Positions 29,808-38,920 of a DNA stretch of 64,000 nucleotides are shown piece by piece. Source of the stretch: Limnohabitans sp. MMS-10A-192 (GTDB lineage Bacteria > Pseudomonadota > Gammaproteobacteria > Burkholderiales > Burkholderiaceae_C); contig NZ_NERX01000001.1 in the NCBI RefSeq assembly GCF_003063335.1, positions 682,001 through 746,000 on the forward strand, read 5' to 3'. The notes below the pieces were generated by a model. It saw only the letters and a list, made by a program, of their open reading frames with translations, was not told the origin of the DNA and did no database searches. A program made the translations under genes and the position numbers. How positions within the stretch are numbered: position 1 is the stretch's first letter; each line of letters begins with the position of its first letter.

Positions 29808-30983
29808 TCAGCCCTGCCCCTCATCGGGCAGGGTCGACAGCAGCGCCATGCCTGAGGCCATGACGCCTGCCGTGAGCCATAAAGCCCCCTTGAACGTACC
29901 CGTGGCTTGCGCCATGGCCCCCGCCACCACCGGCGCAATCACTTGAGCGGCGCCATAGCTCAAAGTCAGGCGGGCCATGGCCTTGCCAGGGTTTTGCGGC
30001 GCACGGCGGCCGACCAAAGCCAGCGTCAAGCTGACGATGCCGATGAAGGTCGCGCCGTAGCCGATGGCCCCTCCCAAAGCAGCGGCGAGCGAGCCCGACA
30101 AAGCGGGCAAGATCACCGACAGCGTCTGCAAGCCAAAAGCCAACAACAAAGCCCGCGTATCACCCCAACGGCGCGCCACCTTGTCCCACAAAAACACCGC
30201 AGGCATGGCCGCCAGGCCCACCAAGGCCCAAGCCAAAGCGCCCTGCCCGGCCAAAGCCGGTTCGCGCTCGACAATGGCCACGGTGAAGGTCGCGCTGATG
30301 ACAAAACCCCAGCCCGCCGCAAAATAGCTGCCCGCCATGGTCAGCATCCAGCGGCGCGAGACCTTGTTGGGCACATCGGCGGCGCTGCTGGCAGCAGGTG
30401 CAGTCGGCACCGGTGGCCGCCAAGCCCAAGCCGGCACAAAAAACACCAGCCCGATGGCCGCCATGGCCAACCACTGCGATGACCACAGGGCCCAGACCCG
30501 CGAGACGACCCACACGCCCAGGGCCGACACCACAATGCCCAAACCGATGCCAATGAAATGAAGGCCCAACTCGGGTCGGCGCCCTTGGCGCATCAACCAG
30601 CCCAGCACCAGCCCGGCGCCGAGCAACATGCCCGTGGCACCGCACAAACCGCCCAGGTAGCGCCACAGGGCCCAAGCTGGCATCCAGGTCGACAGCGCCA
30701 TACCGGCCACCGTGAGCAAGGACATCCACAGCCCCATGCTGTAGAGCCGGTGGCGCCAGCGCACATCGTCGATCCAGGCAGCGGCCAGCGCGCCCGAGAT
30801 GTAGCCCGCGTAATTGATGGCCGCCAAAGCGCCCGCACTGGCATCGTTCAAGCCTGTTTGCAATTGCAAGGCGGGCAGCAAAGGGGTGTAGGCAAACCGG
30901 GCCAGACCAATGCTGAGCACCAGGCCAAAAATGCCGCCGATGATGACCTGCCAAGGTTTGAGGTGCGATGCGTCAGTGCTCAT
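29808..30983 (-). CDS. MFS transporter, YbfB/YjiJ type
   Basis: Twelve-segment major facilitator protein of 391 residues from MSTDASHLKPWQVIIGGIFG at 30983. The start of TM1 with IGLARFAYTPLLPALQ and the following NYAGYISGALAAAW are characteristic of the YbfB/YjiJ group (PF06779). A charged loop between TM6 and TM7 (PTAPAASSAADVPNKVSRRW) is visible. Substrate is unknown. It is convergent with the VOC gene, with a 6-base gap, and has no operon partner. Confidence 0.88.
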   Translation of the reverse strand: MSTDASHLKPWQVIIGGIFGLVLSIGLARFAYTPLLPALQLQTGLNDASAGALAAINYAGYISGALAAAWIDDVRWRHRLYSMGLWMSLLTVAGMALSTWMPAWALWRYLGGLCGATGMLLGAGLVLGWLMRQGRRPELGLHFIGIGLGIVVSALGVWVVSRVWALWSSQWLAMAAIGLVFFVPAWAWRPPVPTAPAASSAADVPNKVSRRWMLTMAGSYFAAGWGFVISATFTVAIVEREPALAGQGALAWALVGLAAMPAVFLWDKVARRWGDTRALLLAFGLQTLSVILPALSGSLAAALGGAIGYGATFIGIVSLTLALVGRRAPQNPGKAMARLTLSYGAAQVIAPVVAGAMAQATGTFKGALWLTAGVMASGMALLSTLPDEGQG

Positions 30984-31131
30984 GGATTGCGATGTTGAAG
31001 CCAAGTGGCCTTGGTGCAGATTGTGGCTTAGCCAACGTAATGGACTTGTAGCCGCCAAGACAGGTGCCCCACCCAAAGCCACCGCAGTCGCAGCTCAGGT
31101 CGCCAGCTTTGCCACGCAGACATCTCCACGT

Positions 31132-31626
31132 TCAGCGCCGCCCACCGCCGGGTTTGACCAAGTCGGCATCCACCCAGGCTTGCGCCGTCTGTCGGTTGAG
31201 CTTGAAGCCAGCCTCCACCTTGAACTCGGCCAGGGTCTCGCCAACCTCGTCTTGGGCGCTCAGCAAGGCATAAGGGTTGTCCTCGTCGGGCACGATGCGC
31301 AAGAGCACTGTCACACGGCCGTCTTGGCCGTTCACCGTCACGCTCTGGTTGAGCTGCGCATGCAACTGCTGCTCGCTGCGGCGCACAAACTCGCTGGCGG
31401 TTTTGACCAGCGTGATGAAGGCCGTGCCATCCAGCGGCTTGGGGTTCTTTTTGTCGCGGCCCATGGTCCAAGGGCCGACCAACGCGGGCTCAGACTCACC
31501 GGCTTTGTACATGGCCACCGCCCAGCCGTCATCGTCTTCATTTTTGATGACCTTGGCGGTCCATTGCTCGTCTTGCCAAAGGCGTGCTTCCTGCAGCAAG
31601 GGCGTGTCTTGGGTGTCTTCGGTCAT
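31132..31626 (-). CDS. Conserved hypothetical cytoplasmic protein
   Basis: Not recognised. The 164-residue product has no signal or membrane segment. It is acidic and soluble, with a central NPKPLDGTAFITLVKTASEFV that looks like ordered fold, and a basic end (KPGGGRR). Coding character is supported by GC-rich third positions in this frame and an intact ORF. It lies between the MFS gene (about 150 bases away) and the repeat block, both minus-strand neighbours, and has no clear partner. Confidence 0.7.
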   Translation of the reverse strand: MTEDTQDTPLLQEARLWQDEQWTAKVIKNEDDDGWAVAMYKAGESEPALVGPWTMGRDKKNPKPLDGTAFITLVKTASEFVRRSEQQLHAQLNQSVTVNGQDGRVTVLLRIVPDEDNPYALLSAQDEVGETLAEFKVEAGFKLNRQTAQAWVDADLVKPGGGRR

Positions 31627-31706
31627 GGTTTGTTGGAGAAATGTGGGATGGCGATCATGCCTGATGAAACCAAGCCCGATGAGGTTGACATGTCAGCGCA
31701 GCACCT

Positions 31707-32093
31707 GTTTTTGTGATCCCGGGCGAAGACCCGGGGTCCATGGTGCAGCGCAGTCCTTTGGAAACGCCAGCTGGGCGCGATGGATCCCGGATCAAGTCCG
31801 GGATGACAGATGGAGCAAGTCCGGCATGACAGCCTCTGTTTTTGTCATCCCGGGCGAAGACCCGGGATCCATGGTGCAGCGCAGTCCTTTGCAAACACCA
31901 GCTGAGCGCCATGGATCCCGGATCAAGTCCGGGATGACAGATTAGCCAATTCCGCGATGACAGATGGAGCAAGTCTGGGGTGACAGATGGAGCAAGTCTG
32001 GGGTGACAGATGAAGCAAGTCCGGCATGACAGCCTCTGTTTTTGTCATCCCGGGCGAAGACCCGGGATCCATGGTGCAGCGAAGCCCTTTGCC
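31707..32093. repeat. Cluster of palindromic dispersed repeats (BIME-like)
   Basis: This fills most of the only gene-free stretch over 300 bases (31627-32115). Three copies of a palindromic unit (CCCGGGCGAAGACCCGGG core) begin at about 31707, 31838 and 32038. Two copies of an opposite-type unit (CCCGGATCAAGTCCGGG stem) lie at about 31780-31805 and 31911-31937. A 68-base stretch is identical at 31814-31881 and 32014-32081, exactly 200 bases apart. The stems suit transcript-end protection or termination for the helicase gene that ends at 32116. Confidence 0.88.
31940..32031. repeat. Tandem 23-bp repeat, four units
   Basis: Four head-to-tail 23-base units (31940-31962, 31963-31985, 31986-32008, 32009-32031), each of the form GAT-GGAGCAAGTC-xxGxxTGACA; the middle two are identical and the outer two diverged. 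A single related unit stands at 31809-31831. They are embedded in the palindromic repeat cluster and look like local expansion. No spacers are present, so this is not a CRISPR. Confidence 0.85.
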
Positions 32094-32115
32094 AACACCC
32101 GTTGCGCGCTTCGGT

Positions 32116-34182
32116 TCAAGGCTGCAAATGCAAAGCCAGCACCAGCACCTGGCTTGCGCCTTGCTCGCGCAACAGCGCCGCGGCCACGGTGGCAGCCCAG
32201 CGGGTGCGCACCGTGCTGGCGACCAGCAGCACCGGGCCGTTCGGCAGTTCCGCATCGTCGGCCAGACGAATGGCCGACTCCAGATGCGCCACAACAGGGG
32301 TCGAAGCGGTGTCGTCGGGCGCAGGCCCGCCGCGCCAGCTGAACACATCGTGCAGCGGCAAGCGGCCCTTGCGCGCAATGTGCTCGGCCAGCACGCGGTG
32401 GGCGGACATGTCGGGCGCGGGTAGGGGCACCACGCACACCGGGCGCGCAGGCCAGGTCTTGGCCCAGCGTCCCAACGTGGCCACGGCCCCGGCCAGCAAA
32501 TCGGGCGGCACATCACCGGGGGCCAAGCGCAAAGCCTGCAGCTCAGCCACCCAGCCTGGATCATCGGCAAAGGCCACAGCGCGGCCCACATCAAAACCTC
32601 GGATCGTGCCTTTGCGGCCGCCCCCGGCCGGCCAGCGCTTGCGCGGCTCGATGTCCACGTCCATGCCGCGCAAGAAGTTGCGTGCCGCGATCAATTTGTC
32701 TTGTGAGGGCGTCAAGCCCGGAAACGGCACATGCCCAGTACAGACCGAACACCGCCCGCAAGGCGCGGGCGACGGGTCGTCCAGCGCCGTTTGCAAATAC
32801 GCCATCAAACAGCCCGCACCGTGCGCGTATTGGCGCATGATGCCCGCCTCTTGCTGGCGCACCTGGGCCAGCGCTGTCCATTTGGCTGTGTCGTGCACAT
32901 AGGGCACGCCGGTGGCCCGCCAGGCCGCGCCGTCTTTGTCCACCACGCCCTCTACCGCCAAAATTTTCAGCAGCGCCTCCAAACGCCCTCTTCGCACGCC
33001 CGTGTCGGCTTCGATCTCGATCAGGCTGCGTGCATCCCCGCCCAGGCTGTTCAGCACTTTCTCGGCCGTCTTCGGATCGGGAATGGACGCGGTAGCGAAG
33101 TAGTCCCAAATGCGCTCGTCCGCATCCGACGGCAGCAAGACCCCTTCGGCATGCGCCACCGCCCGCCCTGCCCGCCCAACCTGCTGGTAATAGGACACCG
33201 GTGTCGAGGGTGAGCCCACATGCACGCAAAAGCCAAGGTCCGGCTTGTCGTAGCCCATGCCCAGCGCCGAGGTGGCCACCACCGCCTTGACCTGGTTGTG
33301 GCGCAAGCGGTCTTCCACTTTCAGACGCGTGTCGGCGTCGGTCTGGCCCGAATAGGCCTCCACCTCGTGACCGCAGCTGCGCAGAAAAGCGGTGAGCCGC
33401 TCGGCCTCGGCCACCGTCAGCACATACACAATGCCCGAGCCGGGCAGCTGCTCCAGCGCGTCAGCGATCCAGGCGTAGCGCTGCAAGGGCGAGAGCCCCG
33501 GCACCACCGACAGCGTGAGCGAGGTGCGGGCCAGCGTGCCGCGAAACGTCACCGTGTTGGCGCCCAGCTGCTTGCCAATGTCATGCGTCACCCGCTCGTT
33601 GGCCGTGGCCGTGGTGGCCAGCACGCTGGCTGTTGGCGTGGACAACAGCGCCCGCGCCAAGCGCTGGTAATCGGGCCTGAAGTCAAAACCCCAATCGCTG
33701 ATGCAATGCGCCTCGTCAATCACGATCAGGCCCACCCGGGCCAGCAAAGCGCCCAGCCGCGCCGCAAAGCGCGGGTTGCCCAGCCGCTCGGGCGAGACCA
33801 GCAGCACGTCGATGGCATCGTCGTCCAGCTGCTGAAACACCTCGTCCCAGTCGTCAATGTTGGTGGAGTTGACCGTAGCCGCCTTCAGGCCCGCCCGCTC
33901 GGCCGCGCTCACCTGGTCGCGCATGAGGGCCAACAGCGGCGACACCACCAGCGTGGGACCAGCGCCCGTGCTGCGAATGGCGTTCGTGGCCGCCCAATAC
34001 ACCGCCGACTTGCCCCAGCCCGTGGCCTGCACCACCAGCACACGGGATGCAGGTTGCAACACCGCATGCACCGCATCGACCTGGTCCGGGCGCGGCGTGG
34101 CACCCGGTCCGGCCAGTCGGGCCAGCACGGTGTTCATGTGGGTTTGAGCAAAGGCGCGGTCTTCGGCTTGGCGGGTGTGCAT
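32116..34182 (-). CDS. RecQ-family helicase with degenerate phosphoribosyltransferase-like tail
   Basis: ATP-dependent 3'-5' DNA helicase of 688 residues from MHTRQAEDRAFAQTHM at 34182. Walker A is QATGWGKSAVYW (52-63), the box is VIDEAHCISDWGFDF, motif VI region is YYQQVGRAGR, and a zinc-site cluster follows (APCGRCSVCTG). There is no HRDC domain. Instead residues about 560-688 resemble a type I phosphoribosyltransferase (RPVCVVPLPAP, then GPVLLVASTVRTRWAATVA), but the acidic pair and TG turn of the PRPP loop are missing. It is divergent from the ylqF gene and ends at the repeat cluster. Confidence 0.9.
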   Translation of the reverse strand: MHTRQAEDRAFAQTHMNTVLARLAGPGATPRPDQVDAVHAVLQPASRVLVVQATGWGKSAVYWAATNAIRSTGAGPTLVVSPLLALMRDQVSAAERAGLKAATVNSTNIDDWDEVFQQLDDDAIDVLLVSPERLGNPRFAARLGALLARVGLIVIDEAHCISDWGFDFRPDYQRLARALLSTPTASVLATTATANERVTHDIGKQLGANTVTFRGTLARTSLTLSVVPGLSPLQRYAWIADALEQLPGSGIVYVLTVAEAERLTAFLRSCGHEVEAYSGQTDADTRLKVEDRLRHNQVKAVVATSALGMGYDKPDLGFCVHVGSPSTPVSYYQQVGRAGRAVAHAEGVLLPSDADERIWDYFATASIPDPKTAEKVLNSLGGDARSLIEIEADTGVRRGRLEALLKILAVEGVVDKDGAAWRATGVPYVHDTAKWTALAQVRQQEAGIMRQYAHGAGCLMAYLQTALDDPSPAPCGRCSVCTGHVPFPGLTPSQDKLIAARNFLRGMDVDIEPRKRWPAGGGRKGTIRGFDVGRAVAFADDPGWVAELQALRLAPGDVPPDLLAGAVATLGRWAKTWPARPVCVVPLPAPDMSAHRVLAEHIARKGRLPLHDVFSWRGGPAPDDTASTPVVAHLESAIRLADDAELPNGPVLLVASTVRTRWAATVAAALLREQGASQVLVLALHLQP

Positions 34183-34287
34183 GGCGTTCTCCCTGAAATT
34201 TTGTTTGTGGCATTTTGCGACCAAGTGGACCATTCGGGAAGTCAACGACAATCACCATCTTTGACATTTGGTCTTCAGCGGCTTTTT

Positions 34288-35226
34288 ATGGCGATTCAAT
34301 GGTTCCCCGGACACATGCACCTCACGCGCAAGGCGATCGGGGAGCGCATCAAAGAGATTGACGTCGTCATCGAGATGTTGGACGCCCGCCTGCCCGGCTC
34401 AAGCGCCAACCCCATGCTGGCCGAGCTCATCAAGGGCAAGCCCGCACTCAAAATCCTGAGCAAGCAAGACCTGGCCGACCCCGCCCGCACGGCGCAGTGG
34501 CTGGCCCACTACAACGCCATGCCCGGCGTGAGCGCCTTGGGCCTGGACACCAGCATGACCTCGCCCACCAAGGCATTGATCGACGCTTGCCGCCAACTGG
34601 CCCCCAACCGGGGCGGCATGGTCAAGCCCATGCGCGTGCTCATTTGCGGCATCCCCAACGTGGGCAAATCGACGCTGATCAACACCCTCAAAGGCAAACG
34701 CGCCGCCAAAACCGGTGACGAAGCCGGGGTCACCAAGCAGGAAATGCGCATCGCTCTGGCCGACGACTTTTACCTCTACGACACGCCCGGCGTGCTGTGG
34801 CCGCGCATCATCGTCGAGCAAAGTGGCTACAACCTGGCCGCCAGCGGCGCGATTGGCGTGAACGCGTTTGACGAGGAAGTCGTGGCGCTGGAGCTGCTGA
34901 ACTACCTGATCCCGCACTACCCGCAGGCGCTGACCGAGCGTTACAAGATCGCCGACGTGCCCAGCCACACCGATGAAACTCTGCTCGAAGCCATTGGCCG
35001 CGTGCGCGGCGCCATGCAAAGCGGCGGTCGCGTCAACACCACCAAGGCCGCGCACATCGTGATCCACGACTTCCGCTCTGGGGCCCTGGGCCGCGTGAGC
35101 ATCGAAACGCCAGCGCAATTTGCCCAATGGCTGGCCGAAGGCAAGAAAGCCGATGCCGAGCGCGCTGTGCGCAAAGAAGCCACCGACAAGGCCAAAAAGT
35201 CGGGGCGCAAACAAGCTGGGAAGTGA
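34288..35226 (+). CDS. ylqF: Ribosome biogenesis GTPase, YlqF/RbgA type
   Basis: Circularly permuted GTPase associated with late 50S assembly. The ATG at 34288 (MAIQWFPGHMHLTRKAIGER) is the family start and gives 312 residues. G motifs occur in permuted order: G4 SKQD (about residue 59), then G1 GIPNVGKST (about 120) and G3 DTPGVLWP. The last 25 residues are a Lys-rich tail. A longer reading from 33220 runs antisense through the helicase gene and is rejected. It stands alone between recQ-like and a Bug gene. Confidence 0.94.
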   Translation: MAIQWFPGHMHLTRKAIGERIKEIDVVIEMLDARLPGSSANPMLAELIKGKPALKILSKQDLADPARTAQWLAHYNAMPGVSALGLDTSMTSPTKALIDACRQLAPNRGGMVKPMRVLICGIPNVGKSTLINTLKGKRAAKTGDEAGVTKQEMRIALADDFYLYDTPGVLWPRIIVEQSGYNLAASGAIGVNAFDEEVVALELLNYLIPHYPQALTERYKIADVPSHTDETLLEAIGRVRGAMQSGGRVNTTKAAHIVIHDFRSGALGRVSIETPAQFAQWLAEGKKADAERAVRKEATDKAKKSGRKQAGK

Positions 35227-35330
35227 GAGACTGATCGGCTGGGGTCAACCCTAGCACCCCACGTGACACCGCTGCAGAACTTTCTCCCCTAGCATCCGCT
35301 TCGGCAGATGCCCTGCCCAGGAGATGCTCC

Positions 35331-36284
35331 GTGAAAACTTCGCTCAAATATTGGCTGGCTGGACTGACTTTGGCGGCAAGCGCCGCCCATGCGGCCTACC
35401 CCGACAAGCCGATCAAAATTGTGGTGGCCTTCCCGCCCGGCAGCTCCACCGACATCGTGGCGCGCGCACTGAGCCAGCCCCTCGCAGAAGCCCTGGGCCA
35501 AGCCGTGGTGATTGAAAACCGCCCCGGCGCTGGCGGCAATATTGGCACCGTGGCCGTGACCCGCTCCGTCGCAGACGGCTACACCCTGCTCATGCACAGC
35601 GTGGCCTACTCGGTGAACCCCTCGCTCTACAGCAAGGCCGGTTACGAGGTCGGCAAAGAATTGACCGGCGTGGCCATGGCGGCCGTCTCGCCCAACATCA
35701 TTTACGTGCACCCCTCGGTCAAGGCCAACAGCCTCAAAGAGCTGCTGGCACTGGCCCCCACGGACAAGCTCAGCTACGCATCGTCCGGCAATGGCACGAC
35801 CACCCACCTGGGGGCCGAGTTGCTGTTCCGCAACCTGGCCAAGGTGGACATCTTGCACGCGCCCTACAGCCCGGCAGCGGCGGCCAACGCGGTGGTCAGC
35901 GGCCAGGTGCCGGTGGGCTCCACCTCGATCCCCCCCGTGGTGCAACTGGCCAAAGCAGGCAAAGTGCGCCCACTGGCCGTGACCAGCAGCAAGCGCAGCG
36001 GCGCCCTGCCCGACGTGCCCACCGTGGCCGAGCTGGGCTACCCCGGCTTTGAAGCCAACACCTGGTTTGCCATGCTGGCACCTGCGGGCACGCCCCGCGA
36101 AGTGCTGGACCGCCTGAACGCCGAGGTCAACAAGATCCTGCAAAACAAGGCGCTCAACGACAGCTTTGCGGCGCAATCGCTCGAAACCGTCCGCATGGAC
36201 CGGCCCACACTCGACAACTACCTGGGCGCGGAAGCCAAAAAATGGGGGCTGGTCGTACAAGAGACCGGCGCCAAAGTGGACTGA
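35331..36284 (+). CDS. Bug/TctC-family periplasmic solute-binding protein
   Basis: Extracytoplasmic receptor of the tripartite tricarboxylate transporter type. The 317-residue product starts at a GTG with a good AGGAGA site 6 bases upstream, and has a Sec signal (MKTSLKYWLAGLTLAASAAHA). Mature-protein signatures are YPDKPIKIVVAFPPGSSTD and VIENRPGAGGNIGT. The ligand is unknown. It leads a plus-strand cluster with an FAH-family hydrolase 40 bases on and a flavin hydroxylase, suggesting uptake of a carboxylate or aromatic compound. No TctA/TctB membrane partners are in the window. Confidence 0.93.
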   Translation: MKTSLKYWLAGLTLAASAAHAAYPDKPIKIVVAFPPGSSTDIVARALSQPLAEALGQAVVIENRPGAGGNIGTVAVTRSVADGYTLLMHSVAYSVNPSLYSKAGYEVGKELTGVAMAAVSPNIIYVHPSVKANSLKELLALAPTDKLSYASSGNGTTTHLGAELLFRNLAKVDILHAPYSPAAAANAVVSGQVPVGSTSIPPVVQLAKAGKVRPLAVTSSKRSGALPDVPTVAELGYPGFEANTWFAMLAPAGTPREVLDRLNAEVNKILQNKALNDSFAAQSLETVRMDRPTLDNYLGAEAKKWGLVVQETGAKVD

Positions 36285-36324
36285 GTCCACCGACATTCAC
36301 ACCACCTTCAAGAAGAAAGAACCC

Positions 36325-37194
36325 ATGAAACTCATCAGCTACACGCAGGACAACGCCACCCGCTACGGGGTCTTGTTGGCCACAGGCGTGGTGGACATGC
36401 GCCAGTGCATGGACAACGCGCCCACCAGCATCAACGACTTCTTTGCCCTGGCCAGCGGCAACGCGGCGCTGATGGCCAGCATCGCCCAACGCGCCGCCAG
36501 CGCACAAGCCACGGCCTTGAGCCAAGTGAGCTTGCTGCCTTGCGTGCCACGCCCCAGCAAAATCATTTGCCTGGGCGTGAACTACCACGACCACGCGGCC
36601 GAAGGCGGCAACAAAGTGGCGGACTACCCCACCATCTTTTTCCGTGGGCCTTCGTCGCTGCTCGCGCACAAAGGCACCATCCCGATCCCGCCCATCTCCA
36701 CCTCTTTAGACTACGAGGCCGAACTGGCCTTGGTGATTGGCAAAACCACCCGCAATGTGAGCGAGGCCGACGCGCTGGATTCGGTGTTTGCCTACGCCTG
36801 CTTCAACGACGCCACTTTCCGCGACTACCAGCGCAAGACGACCCAATGGACCGTGGGCAAGAACTTTGACCAAACCGGGGGCTTTGGCCCCCACTTGGTC
36901 ACCGCAGACGAGTTGCCACCCGGCTGCGTGGGCCTGCACATCGAGTCACGCCTGAACGGCCAGGTCATGCAAAGCGCCAGCACCACCGACATGGTGTTCC
37001 ATGTGGCCCCCACGATTGCCATGATGTCGGCCTGCATGACCCTGGAGCCCGGTGACGTGATCGTGATGGGCACGCCAGCCGGTGTGGGCTATGCGCGCAA
37101 ACCGCCGGTGTGGATGCAGCCCGGCGACACCATCGAGATCGACATCGAAGGCATCGGCATTTTGAGCAACCAGATTGGCCTGCTGGCCCGCTGA
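36325..37194 (+). CDS. Fumarylacetoacetate hydrolase-family protein
   Basis: Likely hydrolase, decarboxylase or hydratase of a ring-cleavage product. The ATG at 36325 gives 289 residues; an earlier in-frame start lies inside the Bug gene. Motifs of the FAH fold are CLGVNYHDHAAEG, the metal site in LDYEAELALVIG (Glu-x-Glu) and CFNDATFRDYQ, then VMGTPAGVGYARKPP and PGDTIEIDIEGIG. It sits 40 bases after the Bug gene and 17 before the FAD monooxygenase, so the three are co-transcribed and probably act on one compound. Confidence 0.92.
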   Translation: MKLISYTQDNATRYGVLLATGVVDMRQCMDNAPTSINDFFALASGNAALMASIAQRAASAQATALSQVSLLPCVPRPSKIICLGVNYHDHAAEGGNKVADYPTIFFRGPSSLLAHKGTIPIPPISTSLDYEAELALVIGKTTRNVSEADALDSVFAYACFNDATFRDYQRKTTQWTVGKNFDQTGGFGPHLVTADELPPGCVGLHIESRLNGQVMQSASTTDMVFHVAPTIAMMSACMTLEPGDVIVMGTPAGVGYARKPPVWMQPGDTIEIDIEGIGILSNQIGLLAR

Positions 37195-37211
37195 ACCGGG
37201 CATACCTCTTC

Positions 37212-38876
37212 ATGACGCCAACCCTCCAGGTCGATGTTCTGATTGCGGGCGGTGGCCCTTGCGGCCTGATGCTGGCCATTGAATTGGGCCGACGCAACAT
37301 CCGCTGCCTGCTGGTGGACGCCAAGCCCGGCACCGCCTTCAACCCGCAAGCCAACGCCACGCAGGCTCGGACCATGGAGCATTTCCGTCGGCTGGGTTTT
37401 GCGCATGAAATCCGCAGCATGGGTTTGCCGCCTGATCACCCGACCGACATCGCTTACCTGACCCGCTTTGCAGGCACCGAGCTGGCCCGCTTGCGCTTGC
37501 CCACAGCGGCCGCAGCGCCACAGGCGATCAAAAACATGTCGGGCTCATGGAGCGCGGCCGAGCTGCCCCACCGGGTCTCGCAAAAGTTTGTCGAAGTGAA
37601 CTTGCACCGGCATGCCCAAGCACAAGCCAGTGTCGAGATGCGCTACGGCTGGCGGCTTCAGGCCTTCAAGGACACCGGCGCGGGCATCGAGGCAACGGTG
37701 CAAGCCGTGGATGGCGGCGAGTCGCTGAACGTGCAGGCCGCCTACATGGTGGGGGCCGATGGCGCACGCAGTTTTGTGCGGCACGAACTGGGCATTGCCT
37801 GGGGCGGCGCCACCGGCTTCAAGCGCAACTTCATGGGCGGCAAGATGCTGGCCGTGTACCTCAAAGCGCCCGAGTTCTATGCCCGCAACCCCAATGACCG
37901 GTCCTGGATGTACGTGGTGGTCAACCCCGAGCTGCGCGCCTTCATCATGTCGGTCGACGGGGTGAGCGAATTTGCCTTTCACATCCAGATGGCCGATGAC
38001 GCCGCCACCGAAGCCCTGACCGAAGCCGATGCCAGGCGTTTGTTTGCGCAGGCCTATGGGCAAGCCATCGAGATCGAGATTTTGTCCATGGCCACCTGGA
38101 TGGCCGGGCACGCGCTGGTGGCCGAGTCGTTCCAGCAAGGCCGTGTCTTTCTGGGCGGTGATGCCGCGCACCTGTTCACCCCCACCGGTGGCTTGGGTTA
38201 CAACACGGCGGTCGAAGACGCGGTCAACCTGAGCTGGAAACTCGCCAGCGTGCTCAAGGGACTGGCCCCGCCCGCCTTGCTGGACAGCTACCACTTGGAG
38301 CGCCACCCGCTGGCGGTGCGCAACACCGGCTATGCCCGTCAATTTGCGGACTCCATCGGTTTGTTCGACGCAGCCCCCGAGCTGGAAGACGACAGCCCGC
38401 AAGGCGAAGCGGCACGGACGCTGGCCTCGGAATACCTGAACGGCCATGTGCGGCGCGAATTCAACATCCCGGGCGTGACCTTTGGCGGGCGCTACGACGG
38501 CAGCCCCATCATCGTGGGCGACGGCAGCTCGGCCCCGCCCGATGCCGCCAACAGCTACACCCCCTGCGCCACGCCGGGCGGCAGACCGCCCCACGCCTGG
38601 CTGGCCGATGGCCGCTCGCTGTATGACAGCTTCAACTTCGAATGGACCTTGCTGGCATTGGGCGATGCGCCGCCAAATGCCCAGGCTTTCACGCAAGCGG
38701 CCCGTGACATCGGACTGGATTTGAAAGTGGTGAGCCACCCTGGCCCCGACTTGCTGGCGCTGTATGAGGCGCCCTTGGTCTTGATACGCCCTGACCAGAT
38801 CGTGGCCTGGCGAGGTCACGAGGCCACCCACGCACACGTCATCCTGGCACAAGCGCTGGGACTGGTACCGGGATAA
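37212..38876 (+). CDS. FAD-dependent aromatic hydroxylase (PheA/TfdB-type)
   Basis: Flavoprotein monooxygenase of the FAD_binding_3 family, 554 residues from MTPTLQVDVLIAGGGPCGL at 37212. The Rossmann motif GGGPCGLMLAIEL, the DG motif MVGADGARSFVRHELGI, and the GD motif RVFLGGDAAHLFTPTGGLG are intact. The C-terminal region has the thioredoxin-like extension of phenol hydroxylase relatives (DLKVVSHPGPDLLALYEAPLVLIRPDQ). The order Bug receptor, FAH hydrolase, hydroxylase suggests a short aromatic or heterocyclic degradation route. The substrate cannot be inferred from sequence alone. Confidence 0.92.
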   Translation: MTPTLQVDVLIAGGGPCGLMLAIELGRRNIRCLLVDAKPGTAFNPQANATQARTMEHFRRLGFAHEIRSMGLPPDHPTDIAYLTRFAGTELARLRLPTAAAAPQAIKNMSGSWSAAELPHRVSQKFVEVNLHRHAQAQASVEMRYGWRLQAFKDTGAGIEATVQAVDGGESLNVQAAYMVGADGARSFVRHELGIAWGGATGFKRNFMGGKMLAVYLKAPEFYARNPNDRSWMYVVVNPELRAFIMSVDGVSEFAFHIQMADDAATEALTEADARRLFAQAYGQAIEIEILSMATWMAGHALVAESFQQGRVFLGGDAAHLFTPTGGLGYNTAVEDAVNLSWKLASVLKGLAPPALLDSYHLERHPLAVRNTGYARQFADSIGLFDAAPELEDDSPQGEAARTLASEYLNGHVRREFNIPGVTFGGRYDGSPIIVGDGSSAPPDAANSYTPCATPGGRPPHAWLADGRSLYDSFNFEWTLLALGDAPPNAQAFTQAARDIGLDLKVVSHPGPDLLALYEAPLVLIRPDQIVAWRGHEATHAHVILAQALGLVPG

Positions 38877-38920
38877 GGCGCTACAGTCCATGGTCAATCC
38901 ACGGACCCGAACACGCCTTC

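Noticed and set aside
31940..32031. Tandem 23-bp units considered as a CRISPR array
   Set aside because: Units are directly adjacent without spacers, and there are no cas genes nearby.
31655..32594. Two minus-strand ORFs with Ser/His-rich products over the repeat block
   Set aside because: Their sequence is made of translated palindromic repeats and the helicase end; no independent coding signal.
33220..34287. Extension of the YlqF gene upstream to 33220
   Set aside because: It runs antisense through the RecQ-like helicase; the family start MAIQWFPGHM is at 34288.
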